From positions 1 through 38,012 of the forward strand of contig JADLBY010000104.1 in NCBI GenBank assembly GCA_020847445.1: a stretch of 38,012 nt of DNA, in the 5' to 3' direction. Below are positions 23,314 to 31,521 of the stretch, piece after piece (position 1 is the stretch's first letter; each line of letters opens with the position of its first letter). A program made the position numbers and the translations under genes. The notes beneath the pieces are model-generated. The model was not told the DNA's origin. It worked only from the letters and a program-made list of their open reading frames with translations, and searched no databases. The stretch comes from Sphingomonadaceae bacterium. Lineage in GTDB: Bacteria > Pseudomonadota > Alphaproteobacteria > Sphingomonadales > Sphingomonadaceae.

Positions 23314-24243
23314 ATGAAAACCTTCCTTCTGAACAGCGCCCTGATTGCCATCACCCTGTCGCTTTCGGCGCTCGGTGGCCCGGCGGCCTCTCCCGCCCTT
23401 GCGGCCGAGGCACCGGCGACAGACCCCGTGCCAACGGTCGATGTCGATCCGGCGCTGTGGGTCGTGCGGGACGCCGACAGCACAGTCTATCTTTTCGGCA
23501 CGGTCCATATCCTGAAGCCGGGCATGGGCTGGTTCGACGAGGCTGTGAAGGACGCGTTCGACAAATCGGATCGGCTCGTGCTTGAAATCGTCGAACCCGA
23601 CACCGCGACCACGCAAAAACTGTTCGCAAAATATGGCTTCGACCAGAATGGCAAGACACTGAGTTCGAAGATGAACGCCGACGAAAATCGGATATTCACC
23701 AAGGCGATGGAAAAAGTCGGCCTGCCCGCAGCAGCCTTCGAACCCTTCGATCCCTGGGCAGCGGCGGTCACCATGCAGGTCATGGGGCTGCAAAAGGGTG
23801 GCTATGATACCAATAGCGGCGTCGAAACCCAGCTCACCGCCGCAGCGAAGGCTGCGAACAAGCCGATTGGCGCGGTCGAGACGATGGAGGGGCAGCTCGC
23901 CATTTTCGACGGCCTTTCCCAGGATATACAGGTCAAGTTCCTCGTCGAATCGGCCAAGGCGGTCGACGACATGACACTCAGCATGGACAATATGGTGGCA
24001 CTTTGGGCCAAGCCCGATCCCGACGGGCTGGCCCAGGTGATGAATGAAGGGCTGACCGATCCCGCACTGCACGCCGCGTTGCTGACCAATCGCAACGCCA
24101 ACTGGGCGGTCTGGATCAGCAAGCAGCTTGAAAAGCCGGGGACGACCTTCATGGCGGTAGGCGCCGGGCATCTGGCGGGCACCACCAGTGTGCAGCATCT
24201 GCTTTCGGCTTATGGAATCACGGCCGAACGCGTCCAATACTGA
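23314..24243 (+). CDS. TraB/GumN family secreted protein
   Basis: The product is 309 aa from ATG 23314 (AAAGGA 8 nt upstream). It has a signal peptide with ALA|AEA cleavage near residue 31. The family's conserved GTVH (62-65) occurs in STVYLFGTVHILKPG, and the C-terminal GAGHLAG is near 282-288. This pattern resembles the Tiki/EreA/ChaN superfamily metal-dependent hydrolases; the substrate is unknown. It lies 44 nt after the membrane protein gene, same strand, probably co-transcribed. Two GC-rich hairpins (24247-24259 and 24264-24292) without a T-run follow its stop. Confidence 0.88.
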   Translation: MKTFLLNSALIAITLSLSALGGPAASPALAAEAPATDPVPTVDVDPALWVVRDADSTVYLFGTVHILKPGMGWFDEAVKDAFDKSDRLVLEIVEPDTATTQKLFAKYGFDQNGKTLSSKMNADENRIFTKAMEKVGLPAAAFEPFDPWAAAVTMQVMGLQKGGYDTNSGVETQLTAAAKAANKPIGAVETMEGQLAIFDGLSQDIQVKFLVESAKAVDDMTLSMDNMVALWAKPDPDGLAQVMNEGLTDPALHAALLTNRNANWAVWISKQLEKPGTTFMAVGAGHLAGTTSVQHLLSAYGITAERVQY

Positions 24244-24374
24244 CACCCACCGACGGTGGCCGGCCGGGGCGCAGCGGCAGGCTTCGCCCCGGTCCGCCTG
24301 GCTTGTGCAATCCTGTTCGGCGTTGGCCACAGCGCGCTTTGATGGTAAGGCAGGGCATCCGGAGGAGCATTGCC

Positions 24375-24791
24375 ATGGCCTGTCGCACCATATCGTCCGC
24401 CATTGTGGCTGTACTATTCGTCAGTTCGCCGGGGGCGGCGCACAGCGTTGAAACCGCGAAAGGAAACTGGGCCGGAATTCCGCTGCTCGCCCGGCACCAT
24501 ATGGTCCGGTTGAGCGAGCAGGCGATGGCCAGCGTCGACGCGCTTGCCAAAGCGGGCAAATGCAGCGTGATAGGCAATGGCCGCCAGATCAATCTCGACA
24601 TGGATTTCCTTGTCGAATTTGCACCGGACAACAGCGTCAAAAGGGTCATCGTCGAAGATATCGGCTGCCCCGAGGTTGAACGGATTGCAGCAACGGCCAC
24701 CTCGCAGGCCGCCAGCAAGGGATGGCTGAAGCCCAGCGGGGAGAATGAACTCGGCTGGTACCGGGGGGCCATAAGCTACCAGCTCCGGTAA
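24375..24791 (+). CDS. Small secreted protein of unknown function
   Basis: ATG 24375 has an excellent GGAGGAG at 24361-24367. The product is 138 aa with a signal peptide (MACRTISSAIVAVLFVSSPGAAHS). The mature part has two cysteines (GKCSVIG and DIGCPEVE) that could form a disulfide, and alternating strands such as QINLDMDFLVEF and SVKRVIVEDIGC. It ends YRGAISYQLR. I do not recognise a family. It stands alone between the TraB-like gene and rplY. Confidence 0.75.
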   Translation: MACRTISSAIVAVLFVSSPGAAHSVETAKGNWAGIPLLARHHMVRLSEQAMASVDALAKAGKCSVIGNGRQINLDMDFLVEFAPDNSVKRVIVEDIGCPEVERIAATATSQAASKGWLKPSGENELGWYRGAISYQLR

Positions 24792-24906
24792 GCGACCGAC
24801 TCTAACGCTTGCAATTGCCCGGATTTGCGCCTAATGGCGCGCGCTTGCCGTGATGGTCATCCCTGGAGGCGTGACGGCAGAAACTGAATCTGTTTGGAGA
24901 AATATT

Positions 24907-25521
24907 ATGAGCGATCTGCTGACTCTGTCGGCCGAGCCGCGCGAACGGGCTGGCAAGGGAGCCTCCCGTGCACTGCGTCGCGAAGGCCGTGTCCCTGCCG
25001 TGATCTACGGCGACAACAAGGCTCCGGAAGCCATCCATGTCGAGGAAAAAGCCCTCGTCAAGGCGCTGATGACCGGCCATTTCGGCAACTCGATTGTCGA
25101 AGTTTCCATCAATGGAAAGGCCGAACGCACGCTGCCCAAGGATGTCGCCTTCCACCCGGTCAGCGACCGCCCGATCCATGTCGATTTCATGCGCCTCGCC
25201 AAGGATGCGACCGTGCATGTTGACGTGCCCGTATCGTTCGCCAACGAAGAAGCATCGCCCGGCCTGAAGCGCGGCGGCGTGCTCAACATCGTTCGCCACG
25301 AACTCGAACTGGTCTGCGACGCAACCAAGATCCCCGACGAAATCGTCATCGACGTGACCGGTTTCGACGTGGGCGATTCGATCCACATCAGCCATGTGAA
25401 GCTGCCCGCCGGGTCGAAGAGCGCGATCACCGACCGCGACTTCACCATCGCGACAATCGTTGCCCCCTCCGGCCTGAAATCGGCCGAAGGCGATACGACC
25501 AAGACCGAAGGCGAAGCTTGA
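24907..25521 (+). CDS. rplY: 50S ribosomal protein L25/general stress protein Ctc
   Basis: The product is 204 aa from ATG 24907 (GGAGAAATATT leader). The N-terminal L25 domain (~1-95; [23 protein letters not shown] and the VDFMRL strand) binds 5S rRNA. The C-terminal TL5/Ctc beta domain follows ([35 protein letters not shown]). A short Thr/Glu/Lys tail ends the protein. Two-domain length is typical of alphaproteobacteria. It is followed by three hairpins and pth. Confidence 0.96.
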   Translation: MSDLLTLSAEPRERAGKGASRALRREGRVPAVIYGDNKAPEAIHVEEKALVKALMTGHFGNSIVEVSINGKAERTLPKDVAFHPVSDRPIHVDFMRLAKDATVHVDVPVSFANEEASPGLKRGGVLNIVRHELELVCDATKIPDEIVIDVTGFDVGDSIHISHVKLPAGSKSAITDRDFTIATIVAPSGLKSAEGDTTKTEGEA

Positions 25522-25534
25522 TAGCTTGAAATAT

Positions 25535-25600
25535 CGCGCTGCTCCTGCGATTGCAGGCAGCGCGACTGGTTCTGGCGCCAAAGCGTAGAGAACCACCAGT
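25535..25600 (+). other. Two hairpins in the rplY-pth gap
   Basis: 25535-25564 folds as CGCGCTG/CAGCGCG stacked on CCTGC-GATT-GCAGG. 25565-25600 can pair GACTGGTTCT with AGAACCACCAGT (3-nt bulge). They precede the terminator and could modulate termination or 3' processing. Confidence 0.5.
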
Positions 25601-25602
25601 TG

Positions 25603-25632
25603 CCCCCGCTTCGGCGGGGGTTTCCTGTTTTT
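25603..25632 (+). terminator. UUCG-loop rho-independent terminator upstream of pth
   Basis: CCCCCGC-TTCG-GCGGGGG (25603-25620) is a 7-bp GC stem with a UUCG tetraloop followed by TTTCCTGTTTTT. It ends 11 nt before the pth start codon, so rplY transcripts probably stop here or are attenuated. Confidence 0.85.
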
Positions 25633-25643
25633 AGGATGGTGCG

Positions 25644-26216
25644 ATGCAAATCTGGGCAGGCCTTGGCAATCCGGGGGCGCAATATGCGATGCACCGGCAC
25701 AATGTCGGCTTCATGGCCGTGGATGCGCTGGCCGACCGCTATGATGCGCCCGCACCGGCAAAGAAATTCCAGGGCTGGGTCCAGGAGGCACGGATCGGCA
25801 GCGAAAAGATCGTCCTCCTCAAACCCGCCACCTATATGAACGAAAGCGGCCGCAGTATCCGTGCGGCACTCGATTTCTACAAACTCGATCCCGAAGACGT
25901 CACCGTCTTTTACGACGAACTCGACCTTGCCCCGTTCAAGATCAAGGTGAAGCGCGGCGGCGGCGCGGCCGGGCATAATGGCATCCGCAGCACCATCGAC
26001 CATATCGGCGCCGGTTTCCGCCGGGTGCGGCTGGGTATCGGCCATCCCGGTCACAAGGATCGGGTCACCGGCTATGTGCTGGGGAATTTCGCCAGGAGCG
26101 AAATCGACCCACTTGCCGATATGCTGGGCGCGATGACGGCAGAGGCCGACTGGCTGGCCCAAGGCGACGATGTCCGCTTCATGAGCGAGATCGCGTCGCG
26201 GATGCAGGAGGGGTGA
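25644..26216 (+). CDS. pth: Peptidyl-tRNA hydrolase
   Basis: The product is 190 aa. Conserved active-site region: GLGNPG (6-11) with Asn9, MHRHNVGF with catalytic His19, LLKPATYMNESG, YDELDLAPFKIK with the general-base Asp, and GGGAAGHNGIRS with the tRNA-contacting Asn. It recycles peptidyl-tRNAs released from stalled ribosomes. GGAT lies just upstream of the ATG. The order rplY-pth-ychF is common in alphaproteobacteria. A strong terminator directly upstream implies read-through or its own promoter. Confidence 0.97.
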   Translation: MQIWAGLGNPGAQYAMHRHNVGFMAVDALADRYDAPAPAKKFQGWVQEARIGSEKIVLLKPATYMNESGRSIRAALDFYKLDPEDVTVFYDELDLAPFKIKVKRGGGAAGHNGIRSTIDHIGAGFRRVRLGIGHPGHKDRVTGYVLGNFARSEIDPLADMLGAMTAEADWLAQGDDVRFMSEIASRMQEG

Positions 26217-26332
26217 ATTCGGCATGAGCAGCTGGCCATGCGGTGCAGGCCATTTGCGCCTGCCATCGCGGCGCTGGCCTTTCGCGCCTTCTGCCGCTAG
26301 GGAGCGCGCAATTCATTCCCTGTGAGGATATT

Positions 26333-27433
26333 ATGGGTTTCAAATGCGGTATTGTCGGGCTGCCCAATGTGGGCAAGTCCACCCTGTTCAACGCGCTGAC
26401 CGAGACGCAGGCGGCGCAGGCGGCGAACTATCCCTTTTGCACGATCGAGCCCAATGTCGGCGCGGTGGCGGTGCCCGATCCGCGCCTGCATGTGATCGCA
26501 AAGATCGGCGGCAGCCAGAAGATCATCGAGACGCAGCTGAGCTTTGTCGATATTGCAGGCCTCGTGCGCGGCGCCTCCAAGGGCGAAGGGCTGGGCAACC
26601 AGTTCCTCGCCAATATCCGCGAAGTCGATGCCATCGTCCATGTGCTCCGTTGTTTCGAGGATGATGATATCCAGCATGTCGACAACAGGATCGACCCGAT
26701 TTCGGATGCCGAGACGGTCGAGACCGAGTTGATGCTCGCCGACCTCGAATCCCTCGAAAAGCGCGTGCCTGCCTTCCAGAAAAAGGCGACCGGCGGTGAC
26801 AAGGAGGCGAAGATCGCGGCAGCCGTGCTGGGCCGTGCGCTCGATCTGCTGCGCGACGGCAAGCCTGCCCGGCTGCTGACTCCCAACGATCCCGAAGAGG
26901 CCCGGATTTTCGGCCAGGCGCAATTGCTGACCTCCAAACCCGTGCTCTATGTCTGCAATGTCGAGGAGGGCTCCGCCGCCGATGGCAACGCGCTGTCGGC
27001 CAAGGTGTTCGAAAAGGCGAAGGCGGAAGGGGCCGAGGCCGTGGTCGTTTCCGCCGCGATCGAGGCCGAAATCTCGACCATGCCCGCCGAGGACCGCGAG
27101 GTGTTTCTGTCCGATCTGGGGCTGCACGAAACCGGTCTGGCGCGGGTGATCCGTGCTGGCTACGAACTGCTCCACCTCATCACCTTTTTCACCGTCGGCC
27201 CCAAGGAAGCCCGCGCCTGGACGGTGTTCAAGGGCGCCAAGGCCCCGCAGGCCGCTGGCGTGATCCACAGCGATTTCGAGAAAGGCTTCATCCGCGCCGA
27301 AACCATGGCCTATGACGATTATGTCCGGTTCAACGGCGAAGCCGGGGCGAAGGAAGCAGGCAAATGGCGTTCCGAAGGCAAGGATTATGACGTGAAGGAC
27401 GGCGACATCATGCTGTTCCGCTTCAACGTCTGA
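26333..27433 (+). CDS. ychF: Redox-regulated ATPase/GTPase YchF (Obg family)
   Basis: The product is 366 aa from ATG 26333 (GAGGATATT upstream). P-loop GLPNVGKST (9-17), switch/G3 DIAGLVRGASKGEGLGNQFL with the YchF-specific segment, and NxxE in place of NKxD (YVCNVEE), which gives ATP preference. The C-terminal TGS domain includes FFTVGPKEARAWTVFKGAKAPQAAG and a closing DGDIMLFRFNV. It binds ribosomes and acts in translation/oxidative-stress control. It follows pth with 116 nt between. Confidence 0.97.
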   Translation: MGFKCGIVGLPNVGKSTLFNALTETQAAQAANYPFCTIEPNVGAVAVPDPRLHVIAKIGGSQKIIETQLSFVDIAGLVRGASKGEGLGNQFLANIREVDAIVHVLRCFEDDDIQHVDNRIDPISDAETVETELMLADLESLEKRVPAFQKKATGGDKEAKIAAAVLGRALDLLRDGKPARLLTPNDPEEARIFGQAQLLTSKPVLYVCNVEEGSAADGNALSAKVFEKAKAEGAEAVVVSAAIEAEISTMPAEDREVFLSDLGLHETGLARVIRAGYELLHLITFFTVGPKEARAWTVFKGAKAPQAAGVIHSDFEKGFIRAETMAYDDYVRFNGEAGAKEAGKWRSEGKDYDVKDGDIMLFRFNV

Positions 27434-27485
27434 TCCTTGATCTCGCGCAAAGACTTGATTGCCGGATACCCGCAAAAGCATAAGC

Positions 27486-27914
27486 ATGAGCGAAGCCGAT
27501 CCCAAAGCCAAACCGGTATTGCCGTTCGACCGCATCGGCGGGCGTGAACCGATTGCGCGCATGGTCAACCGCTTTTACGACCTGATGGACAGCGAACCCG
27601 ATTTTGCCGAACTGCGCGCGATGCACGCGCCCGATCTGGCACCGATGCGCGAATCGCTCACCGATTTCCTGACCGCATGGATGGGCGGCCCGCGCGACTG
27701 TTTCTAAAAGCGGCCGGGTGCCTGCATGATGTCTGCCCATCGCGGGTTGAACGGCATGAATATGGAAGTCGCCAGGCAATGGGTGGTGGCGATGCATCAG
27801 GCGGCGAAGGAAACCATCCCGCATGATCCTGACTTCGTCGACTCGATGATTTCGGCCTTTGCCAGCATGTCGAAAGGCATGGCCGCCAATGCCGGACGGA
27901 GTGACAATCACTGA
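27486..27914 (+). pseudogene. Group II truncated haemoglobin interrupted by an in-frame TAA
   Basis: From ATG 27486 the frame encodes LPFDRIGGREPIARMVNRFYD and DFLTAWMGGPRDCF, the first half of a trHbII globin, then meets TAA at 27705-27707. The same frame continues with KRPGACMMSAHRG (proximal-His region) and VARQWVVAMHQAAKETI to TGA at 27912-27914. No frameshift is involved: a single sense codon, plausibly GAA, has become TAA. Intact length would be 142 aa. The globin normally binds O2/NO haem; this copy would lose the proximal His unless the stop is read through or is a sequencing error. Confidence 0.8.
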
Positions 27915-27936
27915 TTCATCGGCTAAGGCCCCGCGC

Positions 27937-28254
27937 ATGTTCCGCAACTTGCTGGCCCTGCTGTTCCTGTTCGCCTTGGCGCTGCCCGCACTCGCCGTGC
28001 CCGCGCCGGTTGACAGGGACGCACCGGTTATGGCCGAAGATTGTCACGGCATACCGACAGGGCAAGACCGCAAGGTGCCCGCTGGGGAGCATGCCATGCA
28101 GCATGGCTGTATCGGCTGTATCGCACCCTATGTGGCAGCGATCGAATTGACGCGCGCGGCGCGCCCGATCGCGCCGCCGCTTCCCGGACCGATGGCGGCA
28201 TTGGCGGGCTTTGCCCCAAAGCCGCACGCCCCGCCCCCGCGAAATGGATTGTGA
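27937..28254 (+). CDS. Small secreted Cys/His protein, possibly copper-related
   Basis: ATG 27937 gives 105 aa with a clear signal peptide (MFRNLLALLFLFALALPALA). The mature part has Cys/His clusters AEDCHGIP and HAMQHGCIGCIAPY, then a Pro-rich tail. Short secreted proteins with such CxxC/His content often precede copper-resistance outer-membrane proteins in sphingomonads. The gene lies 22 nt after the globin remnant and 40 nt before a His/Met-rich OMP. Metal binding is inferred, not shown. Confidence 0.7.
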   Translation: MFRNLLALLFLFALALPALAVPAPVDRDAPVMAEDCHGIPTGQDRKVPAGEHAMQHGCIGCIAPYVAAIELTRAARPIAPPLPGPMAALAGFAPKPHAPPPRNGL

Positions 28255-28294
28255 CGCGTTCCACATTCCGACCTATTTCTACGGGAATCAAGTA

Positions 28295-29590
28295 ATGAAG
28301 ACATATTTATCCGGCGCGAGCGCGCTGGCCCTCGCTTTGTCTGCGCAAGCCGCGCAGGCACAGGAGCATGACCATAGCCAGATGGATCATTCGCAGCATC
28401 AGGCTGCCCCGGCTGTGACGGAAAATCATGAAGGCCATACAATGGCAGCTGTCGCCCCGGCCGAAGGGTCCGGCACATCGCGCCTTCCCGCTGCCGAGGG
28501 CGGCGGACATTCGGGGCTCCATATCGAGGCGGGCAATGACTGGATGGTGATGGCGCACGGCTATGCCTGGGGCGTCCATAGCAACCAGAGCGGCCCGCGC
28601 GGCGATGACAAGAGCTATGTCCAGTCGATGGCGATGCTTTCGGCTGAAAAGGAAACCGGCTGGGGCAGAGTGCAGCTGAAATCGATGTTGAGCCTTGAAC
28701 CGCTGATGAAAAATCGTGGCTATCCCAGCCTGTTTGCCACGGGGGAGACGGCGGGCGGCGAAGCGCTGGTCGACCGCCAGCATCCGCACGATCTGTTCAT
28801 GGAGCTTGCGGCGCGGGTCGATGTCAATGTCGGTGAAGGCAGCAGCGTCTATCTCTATGGCGGCCCCGTGGGCGAACCCGCGCTCGGCCCCAGCGCCTTC
28901 ATGCACCGCGCGTCGGCGCGCTACAATCCGGAAGCGCCGGTCACGCACCACTGGTTCGACAGCGGCCATATCACCTATGGCGTGGCGACTGCCGGTTTTG
29001 CCGCGCGCCAGTTCCAGATCGAGGGGTCGATCTTTACCGGTCAGGAACCCGATGAGGACCGCTGGGATATCGAAAAGCCGCGTTTTGACAGCTGGTCAGT
29101 GCGGGCGACGTGGAACCCGGGCCCCAACTGGGCGCTGCAGGCCTCAACCGGGCGGTTGAAGGAGCCGGAGTCGCTCCACCCCGGCGAAGATGAACAGCGT
29201 ACGACCGCCTCGGTCCATTATGCCAATGGCAAAGGCTTGTCGGCGCTGCTCGCGTTCAGCGCAAAGGACCGCAAACCGGGCCAGACGCTGACCGCCTGGC
29301 TGGCCGAGGCCAACTGGGACATAGACGCGCATCACACGCTATTCGGTCGCATTGAAAATGTGAAGAATGACGAACTGTTCCCCGATCATCACGATCCGCT
29401 ACACGATGTGCCGTTCCGCGTGAGCAAGTTCCAGGCGGGTTATGCCTATCGTCTGCCGCTGGGTGAGAAGTTCAACCTTGCGCTCGGCGGTACGGTATCG
29501 GCATTTGCCAAGCCCGATGCGCTCGATGCGGCCTATGGCGAGAACCCGATGGGCTATACGCTGTTCGCAAGGCTGTCGCTCGGGCTCTAA
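28295..29590 (+). CDS. Outer-membrane beta-barrel protein with His/Met-rich N-terminus
   Basis: The product is 431 aa from ATG 28295 with a signal peptide (cleavage AQA|QEHD). The mature N-terminus is His/Met-rich (EHDHSQMDHSQHQ, ENHEGHTMAAV), suggesting Cu binding. The rest is beta-barrel-like with repeated amphipathic strands, conserved-looking RQHPHDLFMELA and a C-terminus ending in aromatic-containing strand LFARLSLGL. This family is frequently seen beside copper-handling genes; a porin-like or sensor role is possible. It is read with the small Cys/His protein and ends 4 nt into the convergent membrane-protein gene. Confidence 0.75.
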   Translation: MKTYLSGASALALALSAQAAQAQEHDHSQMDHSQHQAAPAVTENHEGHTMAAVAPAEGSGTSRLPAAEGGGHSGLHIEAGNDWMVMAHGYAWGVHSNQSGPRGDDKSYVQSMAMLSAEKETGWGRVQLKSMLSLEPLMKNRGYPSLFATGETAGGEALVDRQHPHDLFMELAARVDVNVGEGSSVYLYGGPVGEPALGPSAFMHRASARYNPEAPVTHHWFDSGHITYGVATAGFAARQFQIEGSIFTGQEPDEDRWDIEKPRFDSWSVRATWNPGPNWALQASTGRLKEPESLHPGEDEQRTTASVHYANGKGLSALLAFSAKDRKPGQTLTAWLAEANWDIDAHHTLFGRIENVKNDELFPDHHDPLHDVPFRVSKFQAGYAYRLPLGEKFNLALGGTVSAFAKPDALDAAYGENPMGYTLFARLSLGL

Positions 29591-30318
29591 TCCGCCGCCA
29601 AATACCGGTAGATCGCGACCGAGAGGGAAACCATCAAGGTCGCGATCACCGCACCCAGCGCGGCGTCAACGCCGGTTTCGATGAAGGGCACGCCTTCCGT
29701 ACCGGCGAGCAGGCGGCAGGCAAGCCCTACGAACATGCCGATGATCATGGCCGTCAGGCTAGCCACCAACGCAACCACGAGCGTCAGGAAAAAGATCGAC
29801 CAGCCATTGCCGCGCGTCAGATCCCATGCGCGCGCGATTGCACCCGAAAAGCCACGCTCCGTCTCCGCCACGGCTACCGCCCCCAGCGGAGTGAATCGTC
29901 CTGCAAGATATATTCCGGGCAGGATAAACGCGATAATCCCGGCAAGTGTGATCAACCCGCCCGCAAGCTGGACGATGAAATAAAAGGGTAGCAACGCCAG
30001 CGCCTTGCCCAGCGCGGAACCGATCGTCGCCATGTCTTTGCGCGTCAGCAGAACATAGATGGCTACGGCACCGAAAAAGCTGAGCAATCCGGTCGGCAGC
30101 AGTGTCAGCCAGTTGTCGGCATAATAAGCCTGGAACGCGGCCAGAATTTCGGCAGGCGTCGCCGCCCCTTCCATATCCGGTTGTCCGGCAAAAAGGCGCG
30201 ACACCCAGTCCGGCACGAACAGGAACAGCCCGGAGATCGCCCCCACACCTTCGCGATGGGTGTGCAGTTGCGCCTGCGTGTCTTTCCAGACGCTGGAATA
30301 ATCGAGTTTGCGGTTCAT
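29587..30318 (-). CDS. Integral membrane protein (glycerophosphodiesterase membrane-domain/YciC-like)
   Basis: ATG 30318 has CGGAGG upstream and gives 243 aa. A soluble N-terminal part of ~85 residues is followed by at least five membrane spans (~88-108, 125-155, 178-202, 218-238 and a split segment). The segment FILPGIYLAGRFTPLGAVAVAE with GFSGAIARAWDLTRGNGW is typical of the YciC/GDPD-membrane-domain superfamily. Function is unknown. It converges with the OMP gene (4-nt overlap of stops) and diverges from lipB. Confidence 0.75.
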   Translation of the reverse strand: MNRKLDYSSVWKDTQAQLHTHREGVGAISGLFLFVPDWVSRLFAGQPDMEGAATPAEILAAFQAYYADNWLTLLPTGLLSFFGAVAIYVLLTRKDMATIGSALGKALALLPFYFIVQLAGGLITLAGIIAFILPGIYLAGRFTPLGAVAVAETERGFSGAIARAWDLTRGNGWSIFFLTLVVALVASLTAMIIGMFVGLACRLLAGTEGVPFIETGVDAALGAVIATLMVSLSVAIYRYLAAD

Positions 30319-30398
30319 GGGGCCTCCGGTTGCATTTTGCCGGTTAATGGCAAGGTGCAGGGCTGGCAAGCGGCGCAGTGAAACGCTAAGGCCGCGCA

Positions 30399-31088
30399 AT
30401 GAAAGCCAAAGGCGATATCGACTGGGACGCTTCGGAGGGACATGTTCCCTATCCGGAAGCGATTGCCCGCATGGAGGCGCGGCAGGCGGCCATCCATGAA
30501 GGCAGCGCGCGCGAACTGGTCTGGCTGCTTGAACATCCACCGCTGTACACCGGCGGCACCAGCGCCGATCCGGCGGAACTGCTGAGCCGGCAATTTCCGG
30601 TTTATGATACCGGGCGCGGCGGGCGATATACCTATCATGGGCCCGGACAGCGGGTGGGCTATGTGATGCTCGACCTTGCCAGACGCTGCCGGGATGTGCG
30701 CTGCTATGTGCATGCGATCGAAGGCTGGGTGATCAGCGCGCTTGCCGCTTTCGGGGTGGAGGCACGACGGGCCGAAGGGCGCATTGGCATATGGTGCGAT
30801 ACGCCATCCGGACAGGAAGCGAAGATCGGCGCGATCGGCGTGCGTGTGCGTCGCTGGGTCACCGCGCATGGCTTTGCCGTCAATGTCGCGCCCGACCTGT
30901 CGCATTTCGGCGGCATCGTGCCGTGCGGCATCGCCGAATATCCGGTGACCAGCCTCGCCGATCTGGGTATCGCCGCCAGCCTTGCCGATTTCGACGCGGC
31001 ACTGGAGGCGTGCTTTCCCGATTTCCTGAATGCGCTTGCAAAAGCCGGAGGCTCTTGCGACCTAGACATTTCTGCCAAAGCAAATTGA
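30399..31088 (+). CDS. lipB: Octanoyl-[acyl-carrier-protein] transferase
   Basis: The product is 229 aa. It has the family motif [13 protein letters not shown] near 70-82, the catalytic Lys in [11 protein letters not shown] (~142) and catalytic Cys in GIVPCGI (~176), with HGFAVNV before it. It transfers octanoyl from ACP to the lipoyl domains of 2-oxoacid dehydrogenases; LipA then inserts sulfur. The N-terminal 15 residues are slightly longer than the E. coli enzyme. No clear Shine-Dalgarno is seen, but the ATG fits family N-termini. Confidence 0.96.
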   Translation: MKAKGDIDWDASEGHVPYPEAIARMEARQAAIHEGSARELVWLLEHPPLYTGGTSADPAELLSRQFPVYDTGRGGRYTYHGPGQRVGYVMLDLARRCRDVRCYVHAIEGWVISALAAFGVEARRAEGRIGIWCDTPSGQEAKIGAIGVRVRRWVTAHGFAVNVAPDLSHFGGIVPCGIAEYPVTSLADLGIAASLADFDAALEACFPDFLNALAKAGGSCDLDISAKAN

Positions 31089-31097
31089 GAGGATAAC

Positions 31098-31391
31098 ATG
31101 CGTCGCGCCCTGATCTTGATGGCAATCGCCCTCCCCGCTCTTTCAGCCTGCGGCGGCAATGATGCCGACAGCAAGGTCACCGAAACCCGCATGGACGATA
31201 TCGATAGCGTCGAAGGCACGATCAGCGACGAGATGATTCCGACCGACGAAGTGACCGAAGAGGCCCCGGTCGAGGCGAGCGCTGCACCCGCTGCGGCGAA
31301 GCCCAAGGCCGACGAGAAGGCGGGAGATGACAAGGCATCGAAGAAGCCTGAGACGGCAGACACCGCTGCTGCGGCCACAACTGACGATTGA
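31098..31391 (+). CDS. Small acidic lipoprotein
   Basis: The product is 97 aa. A lipobox LSAC at residues 15-18 follows a short hydrophobic signal (MRRALILMAIALPALSAC), so Cys18 should be lipidated. The mature part is low complexity: Asp/Glu-rich first (ADSKVTETRMDDIDSVEG), then Ala/Lys/Pro (AAAKPKADEK) and a terminal DD. GAGAGGATAAC precedes the ATG. It starts 9 nt after lipB and is probably co-transcribed. Disordered; function unknown. Confidence 0.8.
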   Translation: MRRALILMAIALPALSACGGNDADSKVTETRMDDIDSVEGTISDEMIPTDEVTEEAPVEASAAPAAAKPKADEKAGDDKASKKPETADTAAAATTDD

Positions 31392-31412
31392 TATGCAGTT
31401 GTTTCGCGTTCG

Positions 31413-31497
31413 CGGCACCCCGGCGAAGGCAGCTGCCTGTCATAGCCTTCAGTTTATTCCGACAGCCGTGAGGCGCCCCAGCCTGCGCTCCGGGAAC
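31413..31497. repeat. Degenerate family-E-like repeat (lipoprotein-reductase gap)
   Basis: GGCACCCCGGCGAAGGC on the left and GGCGCCCCAGCCTGCGCTCCGG on the right resemble the arms of the elements at 8175 and 18724, but with more mismatches and no conserved CCAATGCACTTC edge. It occupies most of the 130-bp gap. Confidence 0.45.
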
Positions 31498-31521
31498 GCA
31501 AGTTTTTGAAAGATTTCGTTT

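Noticed and set aside
27486..27914. The globin stop as a frameshift or as two separate genes
   Set aside because: Both halves are in the same frame and together form one continuous trHbII sequence, so only the single TAA interrupts it.
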